Part shown: piece after piece, positions 8,638-19,752 of the stretch
How positions within the stretch are numbered: position 1 is the first letter of the stretch
Layout: each line of letters begins with the position of its first letter
NCBI GenBank assembly: GCA_039188505.1
Contig: JBCCZC010000006.1
Span: forward strand, 1-43,111
Direction of reading: 5' to 3'
Source of the DNA: JBCCZC01 sp039188505
GTDB taxonomy: Bacteria; Pseudomonadota; Gammaproteobacteria; Xanthomonadales; SZUA-38
DNA: 43,111 nucleotides
Notes under the pieces: model-generated
Database searches by the model: none
What the model saw: the letters and a program-made list of their open reading frames with translations, nothing else
Told to the model about the DNA's origin: nothing
Position numbers and translations under genes: made by a program

Positions 8638-9819
8638 ATGGGCATTCGCGTCAACCGGATGGCCGACCTCGATCTGGCCGGTAAGCGGGTGCTGATCCGC
8701 GAGGATCTCAACGTCCCCGTCCGGGACGGCGAGGTCGCCAACGACAAGCGGATCCGCGCCGCTCTGCCGACCCTCGAACTCGCGCTCGAGCGGGGCGCCG
8801 CCGTCATCGTGCTGTCCCACCTGGGACGGCCGCAGGAAGGCGAGCCGGATCCGCAGCTCTCGCTCGCGCCGGTCGCCGCTCACCTCGGCAAGCTGCTCGG
8901 GCGCGAGGTTCGTCTCGCGCCGGACTGGCTCGATGGGGTAGAGGTCGCGCCGGGCGAGATCGTGCTGTGCGAGAACGTCCGCTTCAACGCGGGCGAGAAG
9001 CAGGATGACGAAACGCTGGCGCGGCGGATGGCCGCGCTCTGCGACGTGTTCGTCATGGATGCGTTCGGAACGGCGCACCGCGCCCAGGCGTCGACGCACG
9101 GCGTCGCGCGCTTCGCGCCCGTGGCCGCCGCGGGGCCGCTGCTGGTGGCCGAGCTCGAGGCCCTGGGGCAGGCGCTGGACGAGCCCCGCCGGCCGATGGT
9201 GGCGATCGTGGGCGGCGCCAAGGTTTCGACGAAGCTCACCGTGCTCGACACGCTCGTCGGGATGGTGGACCAGCTCATCGTCGGTGGCGGCATCGCCAAC
9301 ACCTTTATCGCGGCCGCCGGGCATCCCGTCGGCAAGTCGCTCTACGAGGCCGACCTCGTCAGCGACGCCGCGGCCCTCATCGAGCGGGCGCGGGCCGCGG
9401 GTAGCGACATCCCCATTCCCACCGATGTCGTGGTGGCCACCGAGTTCTCGGCCGACGCCGAGGCCACGATCAAGGCCGTGGCCGACGTCGGTCCCGAAGA
9501 CCTGATCCTCGATGTCGGCCCGGACACGGCCGCGCGGCTCGCGGGCCTGCTCGGTGATGCCGGGACGGTTGTCTGGAACGGTCCCGTGGGGGTCTTCGAG
9601 TTTCCCGGCTTTGCCGCGGGCACGCAGACCCTGGCCGAGGCCATTGCGGCGTCGGATGCGTTCTCGATCGCCGGTGGCGGCGACACGCTGGCGGCCGTGG
9701 ACCAGTTCGGGATCGCCGATCGCGTGTCCTACATTTCCACCGGCGGCGGCGCCTTCCTCGAATTCCTCGAGGGCAAGACGCTTCCCGCTGTGGCCATGCT
9801 GGAGTCCCGGGCGCTGTGA
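8638..9819 (+). CDS. pgk: Phosphoglycerate kinase
   Basis: Transfers phosphate from 1,3-bisphosphoglycerate to ADP. The 393-residue product has the family length. It shows the N-domain RVLIREDLNVPV and LSHLGRPQE, the basic-patch segment LCENVRFNAGE, DAFGTAHRAQAST, the hinge AIVGGAKVSTKL, and the nucleotide-domain motifs VWNGPVGVFE and GGGDTLAAV. The ATG at 8638 follows a CCGGAGAAA ribosome site. Its stop overlaps the GTG start of the HAD phosphatase by four bases, so the two are translationally coupled. Confidence 0.98.
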   Translation: MGIRVNRMADLDLAGKRVLIREDLNVPVRDGEVANDKRIRAALPTLELALERGAAVIVLSHLGRPQEGEPDPQLSLAPVAAHLGKLLGREVRLAPDWLDGVEVAPGEIVLCENVRFNAGEKQDDETLARRMAALCDVFVMDAFGTAHRAQASTHGVARFAPVAAAGPLLVAELEALGQALDEPRRPMVAIVGGAKVSTKLTVLDTLVGMVDQLIVGGGIANTFIAAAGHPVGKSLYEADLVSDAAALIERARAAGSDIPIPTDVVVATEFSADAEATIKAVADVGPEDLILDVGPDTAARLAGLLGDAGTVVWNGPVGVFEFPGFAAGTQTLAEAIAASDAFSIAGGGDTLAAVDQFGIADRVSYISTGGGAFLEFLEGKTLPAVAMLESRAL

Positions 9820-10499
9820 GCTCGGGCCGCCGGATCGCACTCCTCGATCTCGACGGCACGCTGACCGACCCCCGCGACGGCATCCTCCGGTGCCTGCGGG
9901 CGGCGTTCGCGGCAGTCGATCGGCCCGCCCCGCCGGAGCGCGAACTGCTCGGCTGGATCGGCCCGCCCCTGGCCGCGAGTTTCGAGGCCGCGCTGGGCTG
10001 CCCGGAGGCGGCCGGTGAGGCGCTGAGGGCCTACCGCGCCTGCTTCGACGAGAGTGGCTGGCGCGCCAATCGTCCCGTGGCGGGCATCGATACGGCCCTG
10101 ACCGACCTCGCGGACGGTGGCTTCGACTGCTACGTCGCGACGTCGAAGCCGCTCGTCTTCGCTCGCCGAATCGTCAGCCATTTCCGCCTCGACCGCTGGA
10201 TCAGCGATGTCTTCGGCAGCGAGTTCGACGGCACCCGGGCAGACAAGGCGGAACTCATCGCCCACGCGCTGGGTGAGCTCGACGCGCCTGCCGCGTCCAC
10301 CGTGATGGTCGGCGACCGGCACCACGACGCGGCCGGCGCCGAGGCCTGCGCGGTACCTTGCGTGGGCGTCCTCTGGGGCTTCGGCGACCGGGGCGAGCTC
10401 GAAGCCGCGGGCGCCATCGCCATCGCCGTACACCCCGGTCAACTTGCCGAGGCCTGCCTCGACGCTCTTTTCAACGCCCGGCGGGCGACCGCCCGCTAA
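9816..10499 (+). CDS. HAD-family phosphatase, phosphoglycolate-phosphatase-like
   Basis: A 227-residue haloacid-dehalogenase hydrolase. Motif I is LLDLDGTLTDP (nucleophile Asp), motif II is the VATSKP segment, motif III the lysine in DKAELI, and motif IV is VMVGDRHHDAAGA. A helical cap lies between motifs I and II, as in Gph/PGP enzymes. The GTG start overlaps the pgk stop by four bases. Context next to pgk and tkt fits a housekeeping role in removing 2-phosphoglycolate or another toxic sugar phosphate, but HAD substrates cannot be read from sequence alone. Confidence 0.85.
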   Translation: MSSGRRIALLDLDGTLTDPRDGILRCLRAAFAAVDRPAPPERELLGWIGPPLAASFEAALGCPEAAGEALRAYRACFDESGWRANRPVAGIDTALTDLADGGFDCYVATSKPLVFARRIVSHFRLDRWISDVFGSEFDGTRADKAELIAHALGELDAPAASTVMVGDRHHDAAGAEACAVPCVGVLWGFGDRGELEAAGAIAIAVHPGQLAEACLDALFNARRATAR

Positions 10500-10532
10500 G
10501 CTACAGATACTCGGGAAATCCGTCTCAGTCAC

Positions 10533-12830
10533 ATGTCCGATTCCAAGCTGCGCGCGAAAGCGCTCGACTACCATGAGCATCCGACGCCAGGAAAGCTCGA
10601 AGTCAACCCATCGAAGGCCCTGACGACCCAGGGCGATCTGGCGCTCGCCTATTCGCCCGGCGTGGCCGCCGCCTGCGAGGCCATCGCCGAGGACCCGGCA
10701 ACGGCATCGCGCTACACCATCCGGGGCAACCTGGTTGGCGTGGTCACCAACGGGTCGGCCGTGCTCGGTCTGGGCAACATCGGACCGCTGGCCTCGAAGC
10801 CGGTGATGGAGGGGAAGGCGGTGCTCTTCAAGAAATTCGCGGGCATCGACGTCTTCGACATCGAGATCGATGAAGATGACCCGGACCGCCTGGTCGAGGT
10901 CATTGCCGCCCTCGAACCGACCTTCGGCGGTATCAACCTCGAGGACATCAAGGCGCCGGAGTGTTTCGAGGTGGAGCGCAAGCTCCGCGAGCGGATGAAC
11001 ATTCCCGTCTTCCACGATGATCAGCACGGCACGGCGATCATCGCGGCCGCGGCGGTGCTCAATGCGCTGCAGATCGTCGACAAACCCATCGGCGAGGTGG
11101 CGCTCGTGACGTCCGGGGCGGGGGCTGCCGGCATGGCCTGCATCAATCTGCTGGTCAAGCTGGGGCTCGACGCGGCGAAGGTGACGCTCACGGATCGGGA
11201 GGGCGTGGTCTACGCGGGTCGACCCGGCCTTGCCGCTGACGACCCGAAGAGCGCCTACGCGCAGACGACCGACGCGAGGACCCTGGGCGACGTCATGGCC
11301 GGCGCGGACGTCTTCCTGGGGGTGTCCGTGGGCGGCATTCTCACGCCCGAGATGGTGCAGGCCATGGCCCAGCGTCCCATCATCCTCGCCCTGGCGAATC
11401 CCGAACCCGAGATCAAACCCGAGCTGGCCCGCAAGGCCCGCAAGGACGCCATCATCGCCACGGGGCGTTCGGACTACCCCAATCAGGTCAACAACGTCCT
11501 GTGCTTCCCCTTCCTGTTCCGCGGCGCCCTGGACGTCGGCGCGACCACGGTGAACGAGGCGATGAAGCTCGCTGCCGTACGCGCGCTCGCCGCGCTTGCG
11601 CGGATGGAGGCAAGCGACGTGACGACGGCGGCCTACGGGGGTAAGTCTCTCAAGTTCGGCCCCGACTACCTGATTCCCAAACCGTTCGATCCGCGCCTCG
11701 GGGCCCACATCGCGCCCGCCGTCGCCCAGGCCGCCATGGACAGCGGCGTCGCGACCCGGCCGCTCGAGGACCTGGAGGCATACCGCGAGCGGCTGACGCA
11801 GATGGTGTTCCGGTCCGGCCTCGTGATGAAGCCGATGTTCGACGCCGCCCGTGCCGACCCCCGGCGGGTGATCTTCGCCGAGGGTGAGCAGCCGGTCATC
11901 CTGAGCGCCGTGCAGAACATCATCGACGACGGCCTTGCCGTCCCGACCCTGATCGGTCGACCCACCGTCGTGAAGCGCCGGATCCAGCAGCTCGGGCTCC
12001 GCATCGTGCCCGGGGTCGACTTCGACCTGATCAACCCCGAGAGCGACCCACGTTTCCGCGACTACTGGCAGCTCTATCATCAGCTCATGGCCAGGCGCGG
12101 CGTATCGCCGGACGCCGCCAAGGCGATCGTGCGCACGCGGACCGCCGTCATTGCCGCTCTGGCGGTCAAGCGCGGCGAGGCCGATGCGCTCATCTGCGGG
12201 GTGGTCGGCACGTACCACAAGAAGCTGCGCTACATCTACGACGTGCTGGGCGTGGCCGATGGCGTGTCGGTTCCCGCGACGCTGTCGGCCATGAGCAACG
12301 ACGAGCACACGCTGTTCATCACCGACACCTACGTGAACGACGATCCCAGCGCCGAGGAGCTCGTCGATATCACGTTCATGGCGGCCCAGCGCGTGCGTGA
12401 CTTCGGCATCGTGCCGCGGGTCGCGCTGGTCTCGCATTCGAACTTCGGCAACCACGCCGACGCAAGCGCAACGAAGATGCGTGAGGCCTATCGACTGATC
12501 AAGGCGCGCAAGCCCGATTTCGAGGTCGACGGCGAGATGCATGCCGATGCCGCGCTCGTGCCGTCGATCCGCGATCGCGTCTTCCCGGGATCGGAACTCA
12601 CCGGCGCCGCCAATCTCCTGGTGATGCCCAATCAGGACGCGGCGAACATCGCGCTCCAGCTCGGACGTATCGTGGGCGATGCGGTGACCATCTCGCCGAT
12701 GCTCATGGGGCTCGCGCACCCCGCTCACGTGCTGACGCCTTCGGCGACCGTGCGTCGCGTGGTCAACATGACGGCCGTCGCCGTCGTCGACGCCCAGAAG
12801 GCCCAGCGGGGGCAGCCGCCGCTGATCTAG
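10533..12830 (+). CDS. maeB: Malic enzyme with C-terminal phosphotransacetylase-like domain
   Basis: Oxidatively decarboxylates malate to pyruvate, with NADP preferred in characterised MaeB enzymes. The 765-residue length equals the two-domain MaeB type. Residues 1 to about 430 are the malic enzyme: LAYSPGVAAACEAIAED, the metal-binding NLEDIKAPECFE, DDQHGTAI, and the cofactor-binding TSGAGAAGMACINLL. Residues about 430-765 resemble phosphate acetyltransferase (VIFAEGEQPVILSAVQN, LVMPNQDAANIALQL); in this family that part acts in acetyl-CoA regulation rather than catalysis. It lies 33 bases after the HAD gene and upstream of aceEF, so the local enzymes converge on pyruvate and acetyl-CoA. Confidence 0.96.
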   Translation: MSDSKLRAKALDYHEHPTPGKLEVNPSKALTTQGDLALAYSPGVAAACEAIAEDPATASRYTIRGNLVGVVTNGSAVLGLGNIGPLASKPVMEGKAVLFKKFAGIDVFDIEIDEDDPDRLVEVIAALEPTFGGINLEDIKAPECFEVERKLRERMNIPVFHDDQHGTAIIAAAAVLNALQIVDKPIGEVALVTSGAGAAGMACINLLVKLGLDAAKVTLTDREGVVYAGRPGLAADDPKSAYAQTTDARTLGDVMAGADVFLGVSVGGILTPEMVQAMAQRPIILALANPEPEIKPELARKARKDAIIATGRSDYPNQVNNVLCFPFLFRGALDVGATTVNEAMKLAAVRALAALARMEASDVTTAAYGGKSLKFGPDYLIPKPFDPRLGAHIAPAVAQAAMDSGVATRPLEDLEAYRERLTQMVFRSGLVMKPMFDAARADPRRVIFAEGEQPVILSAVQNIIDDGLAVPTLIGRPTVVKRRIQQLGLRIVPGVDFDLINPESDPRFRDYWQLYHQLMARRGVSPDAAKAIVRTRTAVIAALAVKRGEADALICGVVGTYHKKLRYIYDVLGVADGVSVPATLSAMSNDEHTLFITDTYVNDDPSAEELVDITFMAAQRVRDFGIVPRVALVSHSNFGNHADASATKMREAYRLIKARKPDFEVDGEMHADAALVPSIRDRVFPGSELTGAANLLVMPNQDAANIALQLGRIVGDAVTISPMLMGLAHPAHVLTPSATVRRVVNMTAVAVVDAQKAQRGQPPLI

Positions 12831-12853
12831 TCAAGAATCGGGGCCGCATCGCG

Positions 12854-12881
12854 CGGCGCCCGCAGGAAACCCTGCGCGCCG
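12854..12881 (+). other. Imperfect hairpin between maeB and aceE
   Basis: In the 186-base gap between maeB and aceE the sequence can form an 11-bp stem with a two-base bulge and a four-base AAAC loop, closing on CGGCG and CGCCG. No T tract follows, so it is not a standard intrinsic terminator. It could mark the end of the maeB transcript or a processing site. The rest of the gap shows no convincing promoter. Confidence 0.3.
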
Positions 12882-13016
12882 GGGAGGCGGCCGCTGCGCC
12901 GACCGTTCCCGCATGGCGTCGTGGCAGCGCTCTTCTTCGTTCCGTTCCATGTCGGTAACGGCCCTTTCGGGTTAGACTTCCCGGGCTATCGCGAGGGGCC
13001 GCAGCAGAGAAGATTC

Positions 13017-15695
<2,679 letters not shown>

Positions 15696-15709
15696 GCGAG
15701 GACGGGACG

Positions 15710-17407
15710 ATGGCAGTGAAGGACATTCGCGTCCCCGATATCGGTGATTTCGATTCGGTCGAGATCATCGAGGTCCTCGTGGCGCCGGGCGACACTGTCG
15801 CCGCAGAGGATTCGCTCATCACGCTGGAATCAGATAAGGCGAGCATGGAGGTTCCTGCCCCCGAGGGAGGCAGGATCGTCGACCTGAAGGTCGCCCTCGG
15901 CGACAGCGTCGCCGAGGGTGACGTGATCGCCACGATCGAGGCCGGCGAAGCGACCGCCGACCCGGAGCCCCCGGCAGCAGCCGAGCCCGCGGCGCCGCCC
16001 GCCCCGCCTGAAACGGCTCCGGCGGAAACGGCCCAGGCTGAACCGGTCCCGGCGGAAGCCGCCGCTGCCCCGGCCGCAGCAACCTCGGGGGGCGGTGGAA
16101 CGATCGAGATCACGGTGCCGGACATCGGCGACTTCGACGATGTCGAGATCATCGAGGTGCTCGTTGGTCCCGGCGATTCAGTGGCAGCCGAGGATTCGCT
16201 GATCACGCTGGAGTCGGACAAGGCGAGCATGGAGGTGCCCGCCCCGCAGGCCGGCACCATCGTCGAGATGAAGGTCGAAGTCGGCGGACGGGTCGGCGAG
16301 GGCGACGTCATCGCGATCCTGGAGGCCGCGGCGCCCGCGGCCGCAGACCCGGCACCGCCGCCAGCAGCGGCGCCGCCCGCTCCCGCGGCGGCGAAGCCAG
16401 CCCCGACCGAACCCGAGGCGCCGCGCAAGGGCCCCCGCACGCCGCCGGTGTCCTTCGATGCCAGCCGTGTGCTGCCCGATTCGGTACCCCATGCGAGCCC
16501 GTCCGTTCGACGCTTTGCCCGGGAGCTCGGGGTCGACCTCGCCGAGGTCAACGGCACCGGCCGCAAGGGACGGATCGTCAAGGCGGACGTCGAGGGCTAC
16601 GTCAAGGGCGTCATGCAGCAGGCTCGCCGCGGCGGTGCCGGCGCGACTCAGGCGCCGGCGGGCAGCGGCCTGAGCCTGCTCGACTGGCCCAAGGTGGACT
16701 TCGCGAAGTTCGGCGAGATCGAGACGCGGCCGCTGTCCCGGATCCAGAAGATCTCGGGGGCGAACCTCTCCCGGAACTGGGTGATGATTCCGCACGTCAC
16801 GCAGCACGACGAGGCCGACATCACCGAGATGGAGGCGTTCCGGAAATCCCACTCCGAGGCCGCCAAGGCTGCCGGCTACAAGCTGACGCCGCTCGCCTTC
16901 CTCATCAAGGCCGTGGTCGCGGCGCTGAAGGAGTTTCCGACCTTCAACGCGTCGCTCGATCCCGAGAGCGAGTCGCTCGTTCTGAAGAAGTACTTCCATG
17001 TCGGCGTGGCGGTCGATACGCCGGACGGTCTGGTCGTTCCGGTCGTCCGCGACTGCGACCAGAAGTCACTCTACGAGCTCGCGTCGGACGTCGTCGCGGC
17101 GAGCATCAAGGCCCGCGACAAGAAGCTCTCACCGACCGATATGCAGGGTGGCTGCTTCTCGATCTCCTCGCTCGGGGGCATCGGCGGCACGGCGTTCACG
17201 CCGATCATCAACGCGCCGGAGGTCGCGATCCTCGGCGTGTCGCGATCGGTTCTGAAGCCCGTGTGGAACGGGAAGGAGTTCGAGCCGCGGCTGATGCTGC
17301 CGCTGTCGCTCTCCTACGACCATCGGGTCATCGATGGCGCTACGGCGGCCCGGTTCACGGGGTACCTCGCGCACGTGCTCGGCGACATCCGCCGGCTCCT
17401 CCTCTAG
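15710..17407 (+). CDS. aceF: Pyruvate dehydrogenase E2, dihydrolipoyl acetyltransferase with two lipoyl domains
   Basis: Forms the core of the pyruvate dehydrogenase complex and transfers acetyl groups from lipoate to CoA. The order in the 565 residues is lipoyl domain 1 (lipoyl lysine K43 in LESDKASMEV), an Ala/Pro/Glu linker, lipoyl domain 2 (K171, same motif), a second Ala/Pro linker, a peripheral-subunit-binding domain (SPSVRRFARELGV, GTGRKGRIVKADVEGYV), and the catalytic domain ending with the HxxxDG site in SYDHRVIDGATAARF. The two lipoyl domains are nearly identical around the lysine. GAGGACGGGACG precedes the start. Coupled to aceE at 14 bases. Confidence 0.97.
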   Translation: MAVKDIRVPDIGDFDSVEIIEVLVAPGDTVAAEDSLITLESDKASMEVPAPEGGRIVDLKVALGDSVAEGDVIATIEAGEATADPEPPAAAEPAAPPAPPETAPAETAQAEPVPAEAAAAPAAATSGGGGTIEITVPDIGDFDDVEIIEVLVGPGDSVAAEDSLITLESDKASMEVPAPQAGTIVEMKVEVGGRVGEGDVIAILEAAAPAAADPAPPPAAAPPAPAAAKPAPTEPEAPRKGPRTPPVSFDASRVLPDSVPHASPSVRRFARELGVDLAEVNGTGRKGRIVKADVEGYVKGVMQQARRGGAGATQAPAGSGLSLLDWPKVDFAKFGEIETRPLSRIQKISGANLSRNWVMIPHVTQHDEADITEMEAFRKSHSEAAKAAGYKLTPLAFLIKAVVAALKEFPTFNASLDPESESLVLKKYFHVGVAVDTPDGLVVPVVRDCDQKSLYELASDVVAASIKARDKKLSPTDMQGGCFSISSLGGIGGTAFTPIINAPEVAILGVSRSVLKPVWNGKEFEPRLMLPLSLSYDHRVIDGATAARFTGYLAHVLGDIRRLLL

Positions 17408-17425
17408 CGGGAGCGTGGCGCGAGC

Positions 17426-17947
17426 GTGAGCGGGAACAGTCCAAGGCGGCTCGGGCAGGGGATGCTGTTCGTCGCCGCCCTGGGCGTGCTGGGCGGCCTG
17501 ACCTGGTTCTTCGACGGCGCCCTCGACCGTCAGCGCAATCCGAACCAGAACGTTTCGGGCGAGCTGGTCGGCGCGGTGCGCCAGGTCGTGCTGGACGCCA
17601 ATCGCCAGCATCACTACCTGGCGACGGCCGAGATCAACGGCGAGCCCGTCGAGGTGATGGTCGACACGGGCGCGAGCCAGGTGGCGATCTCGGCCACCGC
17701 CGCCGCCCGCCTTGGGCTCCCCCGCGGTCAGCCGGCGCTGGTCTCGACGGCCAATGGCACCGCACGCGTCGAGAGCACGCGGATCGACCGGATCCGCCTC
17801 GGGACCATCGAGCTCCGGGACGTCGCCGGCGTCGTGGTTCCCAACATGGATTCGCCGGAGGTGCTGCTCGGCATGAGTTTCCTGCGGGAGCTCGAGCTGA
17901 CGCAGCGGGACGGGCAGCTCATTCTGCGGCAGAACGGATCGGGCTGA
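17426..17947 (+). CDS. Membrane-anchored retropepsin-like aspartic protease (TIGR02281-type)
   Basis: A 173-residue protein starting at GTG. Residues about 12-29 form one membrane helix, and the rest would face the periplasm. The C-terminal half has the retropepsin core: EVMVDTGASQVAIS with the catalytic aspartate D80 in DTGA, then VPNMDSPEVLLGMSFLREL, the hydrophobic-hydrophobic-Gly element of the flap-partner side. Such single-domain proteases would dimerise to form an active site. Family knowledge gives no defined substrate. It starts 18 bases after aceF and its stop overlaps the next ATG by one base, so it is probably cotranscribed with both neighbours. Confidence 0.85.
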   Translation: MSGNSPRRLGQGMLFVAALGVLGGLTWFFDGALDRQRNPNQNVSGELVGAVRQVVLDANRQHHYLATAEINGEPVEVMVDTGASQVAISATAAARLGLPRGQPALVSTANGTARVESTRIDRIRLGTIELRDVAGVVVPNMDSPEVLLGMSFLRELELTQRDGQLILRQNGSG

Positions 17948-19035
17948 TGGGAGACTTCACCTTCTACGGCTCCGAGTTTTCGATGTACTCGGCGAAGCTG
18001 CGCGCCTACCTGAACAATAAGGGCCTTGCGTTCAGGACCGGGCGACCGTCGGCACTGACCTACCGGCGATTCATCGTGCCGCGGACCGGCGTCGCCTATA
18101 TGCCGGTCCTGCACACCCCCGATGACGAGGTGCTCCAGGACACGACCGCCATCATCGACCGCTTGGAGCAGGACTTCCCGGCGCCCCCGCTCGTGCCGTC
18201 GGACCCGCAGACGCGCCTGGCCTCGCTGCTCCTCGAGCTCTACGGCGACGAGTGGCTGCTGCTGCCGGCGATGCGATACCGCTGGCAGCCCGAAGAGAAC
18301 CTGCCCGTGCTGCGCCAGGCGTTCGGAGACCTCCTGTTTCCCTGGTTTCCGCGGCCGGTTCGGCGCTGGCTCGGCACGAAGGCGAGCGCGCGCTTCGCCG
18401 GCGTGCTCGGTCCGGTCGGCATCACGGCCATCGGCGATTCGGATTTCGATAGCTGGTACGCGGGCCTGCTGGCGGACATCGATGCGCTGCTCGAACAGCA
18501 GCCATTCCTCCTCGGGGCGACCGCAACCCTGGCGGATTTCGCCTTTGCCGGTCCCTTCGTCGGTCATCTGCTGCACGACCCGGCGCCCGCTCGTCAGCTA
18601 CGGGAGCAGTGGCCACGCATCGTCGCCTGGATGGACCGGGTTGCGGCGCCGGCGAAGCCATCGACCGGTTCCGGTGTCGGCCTGTGGCCCTCCCTCGAGC
18701 CGCTGCTCGACCGGGCCTTCAGCGAGCAGCTGCCGGTGCTTCGGGACGTCGCGACGCACCTGGCCCAATGGGCGGAGGCGCGGCACCCGGGCGATCGGGT
18801 CCCCCGGTCGGTCGGTCGGCACCGGGCCACGATCGCGGGTGTACGCACGGAGCGCGCGCTCATGACCTATCCGGTGTGGATGCTGCAGCGCGCCTGCGAC
18901 GCCTGGCAGGCGCTGAGCGGCGACGAACGGCGGGCCTTTGCCGGGCGCTTCGAAGCCGACGTGGCGGGGCTACTCGGACCGCTGCCGGTCAGGCTCGAAC
19001 GCGTCGACAACAGGCTTCGGCTGGCGTCAGCCTGA
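17947..19035 (+). CDS. Glutathione S-transferase-like protein, long form
   Basis: A 362-residue cytoplasmic protein. The N terminus (FTFYGSEFSMYSAKLRAYL, VPRTGVAYMPVLHTPDDEVL, QDTTAIIDRLEQDFP) is a GST thioredoxin-fold domain with the cis-proline region and the Thr-Ala-Ile-Ile-Asp glutathione-binding segment. The helical domain contains LADIDALLEQQPFLLG and LADFAFAGPFVGHLL. At 362 residues it is over 100 longer than a normal GST; the extra C-terminal part (residues about 240-362) resembles no GST domain I know. Starts at the ATG overlapping the protease stop. The frame is open far upstream inside aceF, but that is antisense-like shadow, not a gene extension. Confidence 0.8.
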   Translation: MGDFTFYGSEFSMYSAKLRAYLNNKGLAFRTGRPSALTYRRFIVPRTGVAYMPVLHTPDDEVLQDTTAIIDRLEQDFPAPPLVPSDPQTRLASLLLELYGDEWLLLPAMRYRWQPEENLPVLRQAFGDLLFPWFPRPVRRWLGTKASARFAGVLGPVGITAIGDSDFDSWYAGLLADIDALLEQQPFLLGATATLADFAFAGPFVGHLLHDPAPARQLREQWPRIVAWMDRVAAPAKPSTGSGVGLWPSLEPLLDRAFSEQLPVLRDVATHLAQWAEARHPGDRVPRSVGRHRATIAGVRTERALMTYPVWMLQRACDAWQALSGDERRAFAGRFEADVAGLLGPLPVRLERVDNRLRLASA

Positions 19036-19053
19036 GCGGTTCGACGCTCGCGG

Positions 19054-19632
19054 TCAGTTGCAGATCAGCTCGACCTTGCGCTCAAGCTGCGCGATCTCAT
19101 CCTCGTCGGTGGCGTCGAGCAGGCGCCGCTTGGCCTCCAGGCACGGGTCGTCGTCGGTGGCAGCCGTCGTCGTCGCCGCGGGCCCGGGGCCCCGGCGTCC
19201 GCTCCCGGGCTGGCAGAAGTAGCTCGAGGTATAGCCGACGTTCGTCTCGTAGGTGCTGTAGGTAACGGCAGCGCAGTCGCCGAGGTTCAGGCGGTCGTCG
19301 TCCAGCATGATCCGCTCCTCGTCTCCGCCCGGATAGCGCACCGTGTAGACCCACTGCCGCTTCGATTTGTCGACCTGGTTGCCGATGACACCGCCGAGCA
19401 GCGCGCCGCCGGCGGTGCGCTTGGCCTTCGTGCTGCTGGACTTGCCGCCCGCGGTCGCGAGACCGACGATGCCGCCGATGATCGCACCCGCCGGGATCGA
19501 GTTGCCCTGGTCGATCTGCTGCTTGCTTACGATGTAGCCGTAGCGGGTCTCGATCGGGTCGACCTGGGCCGCTGCCCCGGTCGTGGCGAGGAGCAGTACC
19601 AGCGCGCTGAGCGTCCGTGTAACCGTCTTCAT
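19054..19632 (-). CDS. Glycine-zipper envelope protein
   Basis: A 192-residue secreted protein. The ATG at 19632 follows a clear GGAGG site and gives a signal peptide (MKTVTRTLSALVLLLATTG, cut near AAAQ). Residues about 45-85 form a two-part glycine zipper (IPAGAIIGGIVGLATAGG and TAGGALLGGVIGNQV), as in outer-membrane 2TM proteins of the SlyB/OsmB kind, but no lipobox cysteine is present. The middle is a beta-rich segment (WVYTVRYPGGDEERIMLDDD) with two cysteines in the C-terminal part, and the tail is a charged helix (EDEIAQLERKVELICN). Convergent with the GST-like gene and divergent from pyrF. Precise role unknown. Confidence 0.8.
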   Translation of the reverse strand: MKTVTRTLSALVLLLATTGAAAQVDPIETRYGYIVSKQQIDQGNSIPAGAIIGGIVGLATAGGKSSSTKAKRTAGGALLGGVIGNQVDKSKRQWVYTVRYPGGDEERIMLDDDRLNLGDCAAVTYSTYETNVGYTSSYFCQPGSGRRGPGPAATTTAATDDDPCLEAKRRLLDATDEDEIAQLERKVELICN

Positions 19633-19659
19633 GGAAGGGCAACCTCCATCATCGTCATT

Positions 19660-19690
19660 CAATCATAGGACCGCTGCGAGGCTGATTCAT
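19660..19690 (-). promoter_or_regulatory. Candidate promoter of the glycine-zipper gene
   Basis: On the minus strand TATGAT (19667-19662) is a five-of-six match to the -10 consensus, about 30 bases before the start codon at 19632, which would leave a short leader carrying the GGAGG site. Seventeen bases upstream is ATGAAT, a weak -35. The pyrF promoter must lie in the same 120-base divergent gap. Confidence 0.35.
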
Positions 19691-19752
19691 TGCATCGGCC
19701 CCGACTATTGCGCCAGTATCGCGCCCGGTAAGCCAAGCCGGGGTGAGGAATC

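Noticed and set aside
12921..13016. Upstream in-frame extension of AceE from a GTG
   Set aside because: The extra 32 residues do not resemble the E1 N terminus, and the ATG at 13017 has an acceptable ribosome site.
15716..16290. The duplicated lipoyl-domain sequence in aceF as a recent mobile or recombination repeat
   Set aside because: Two or three lipoyl domains are normal for E2 proteins; the similarity is explained by conserved function and domain duplication.
17263..17946. Upstream extension of the GST-like frame through the end of aceF and the protease gene
   Set aside because: The region is already coding in other frames with clear family motifs; the GST fold starts at 17947.
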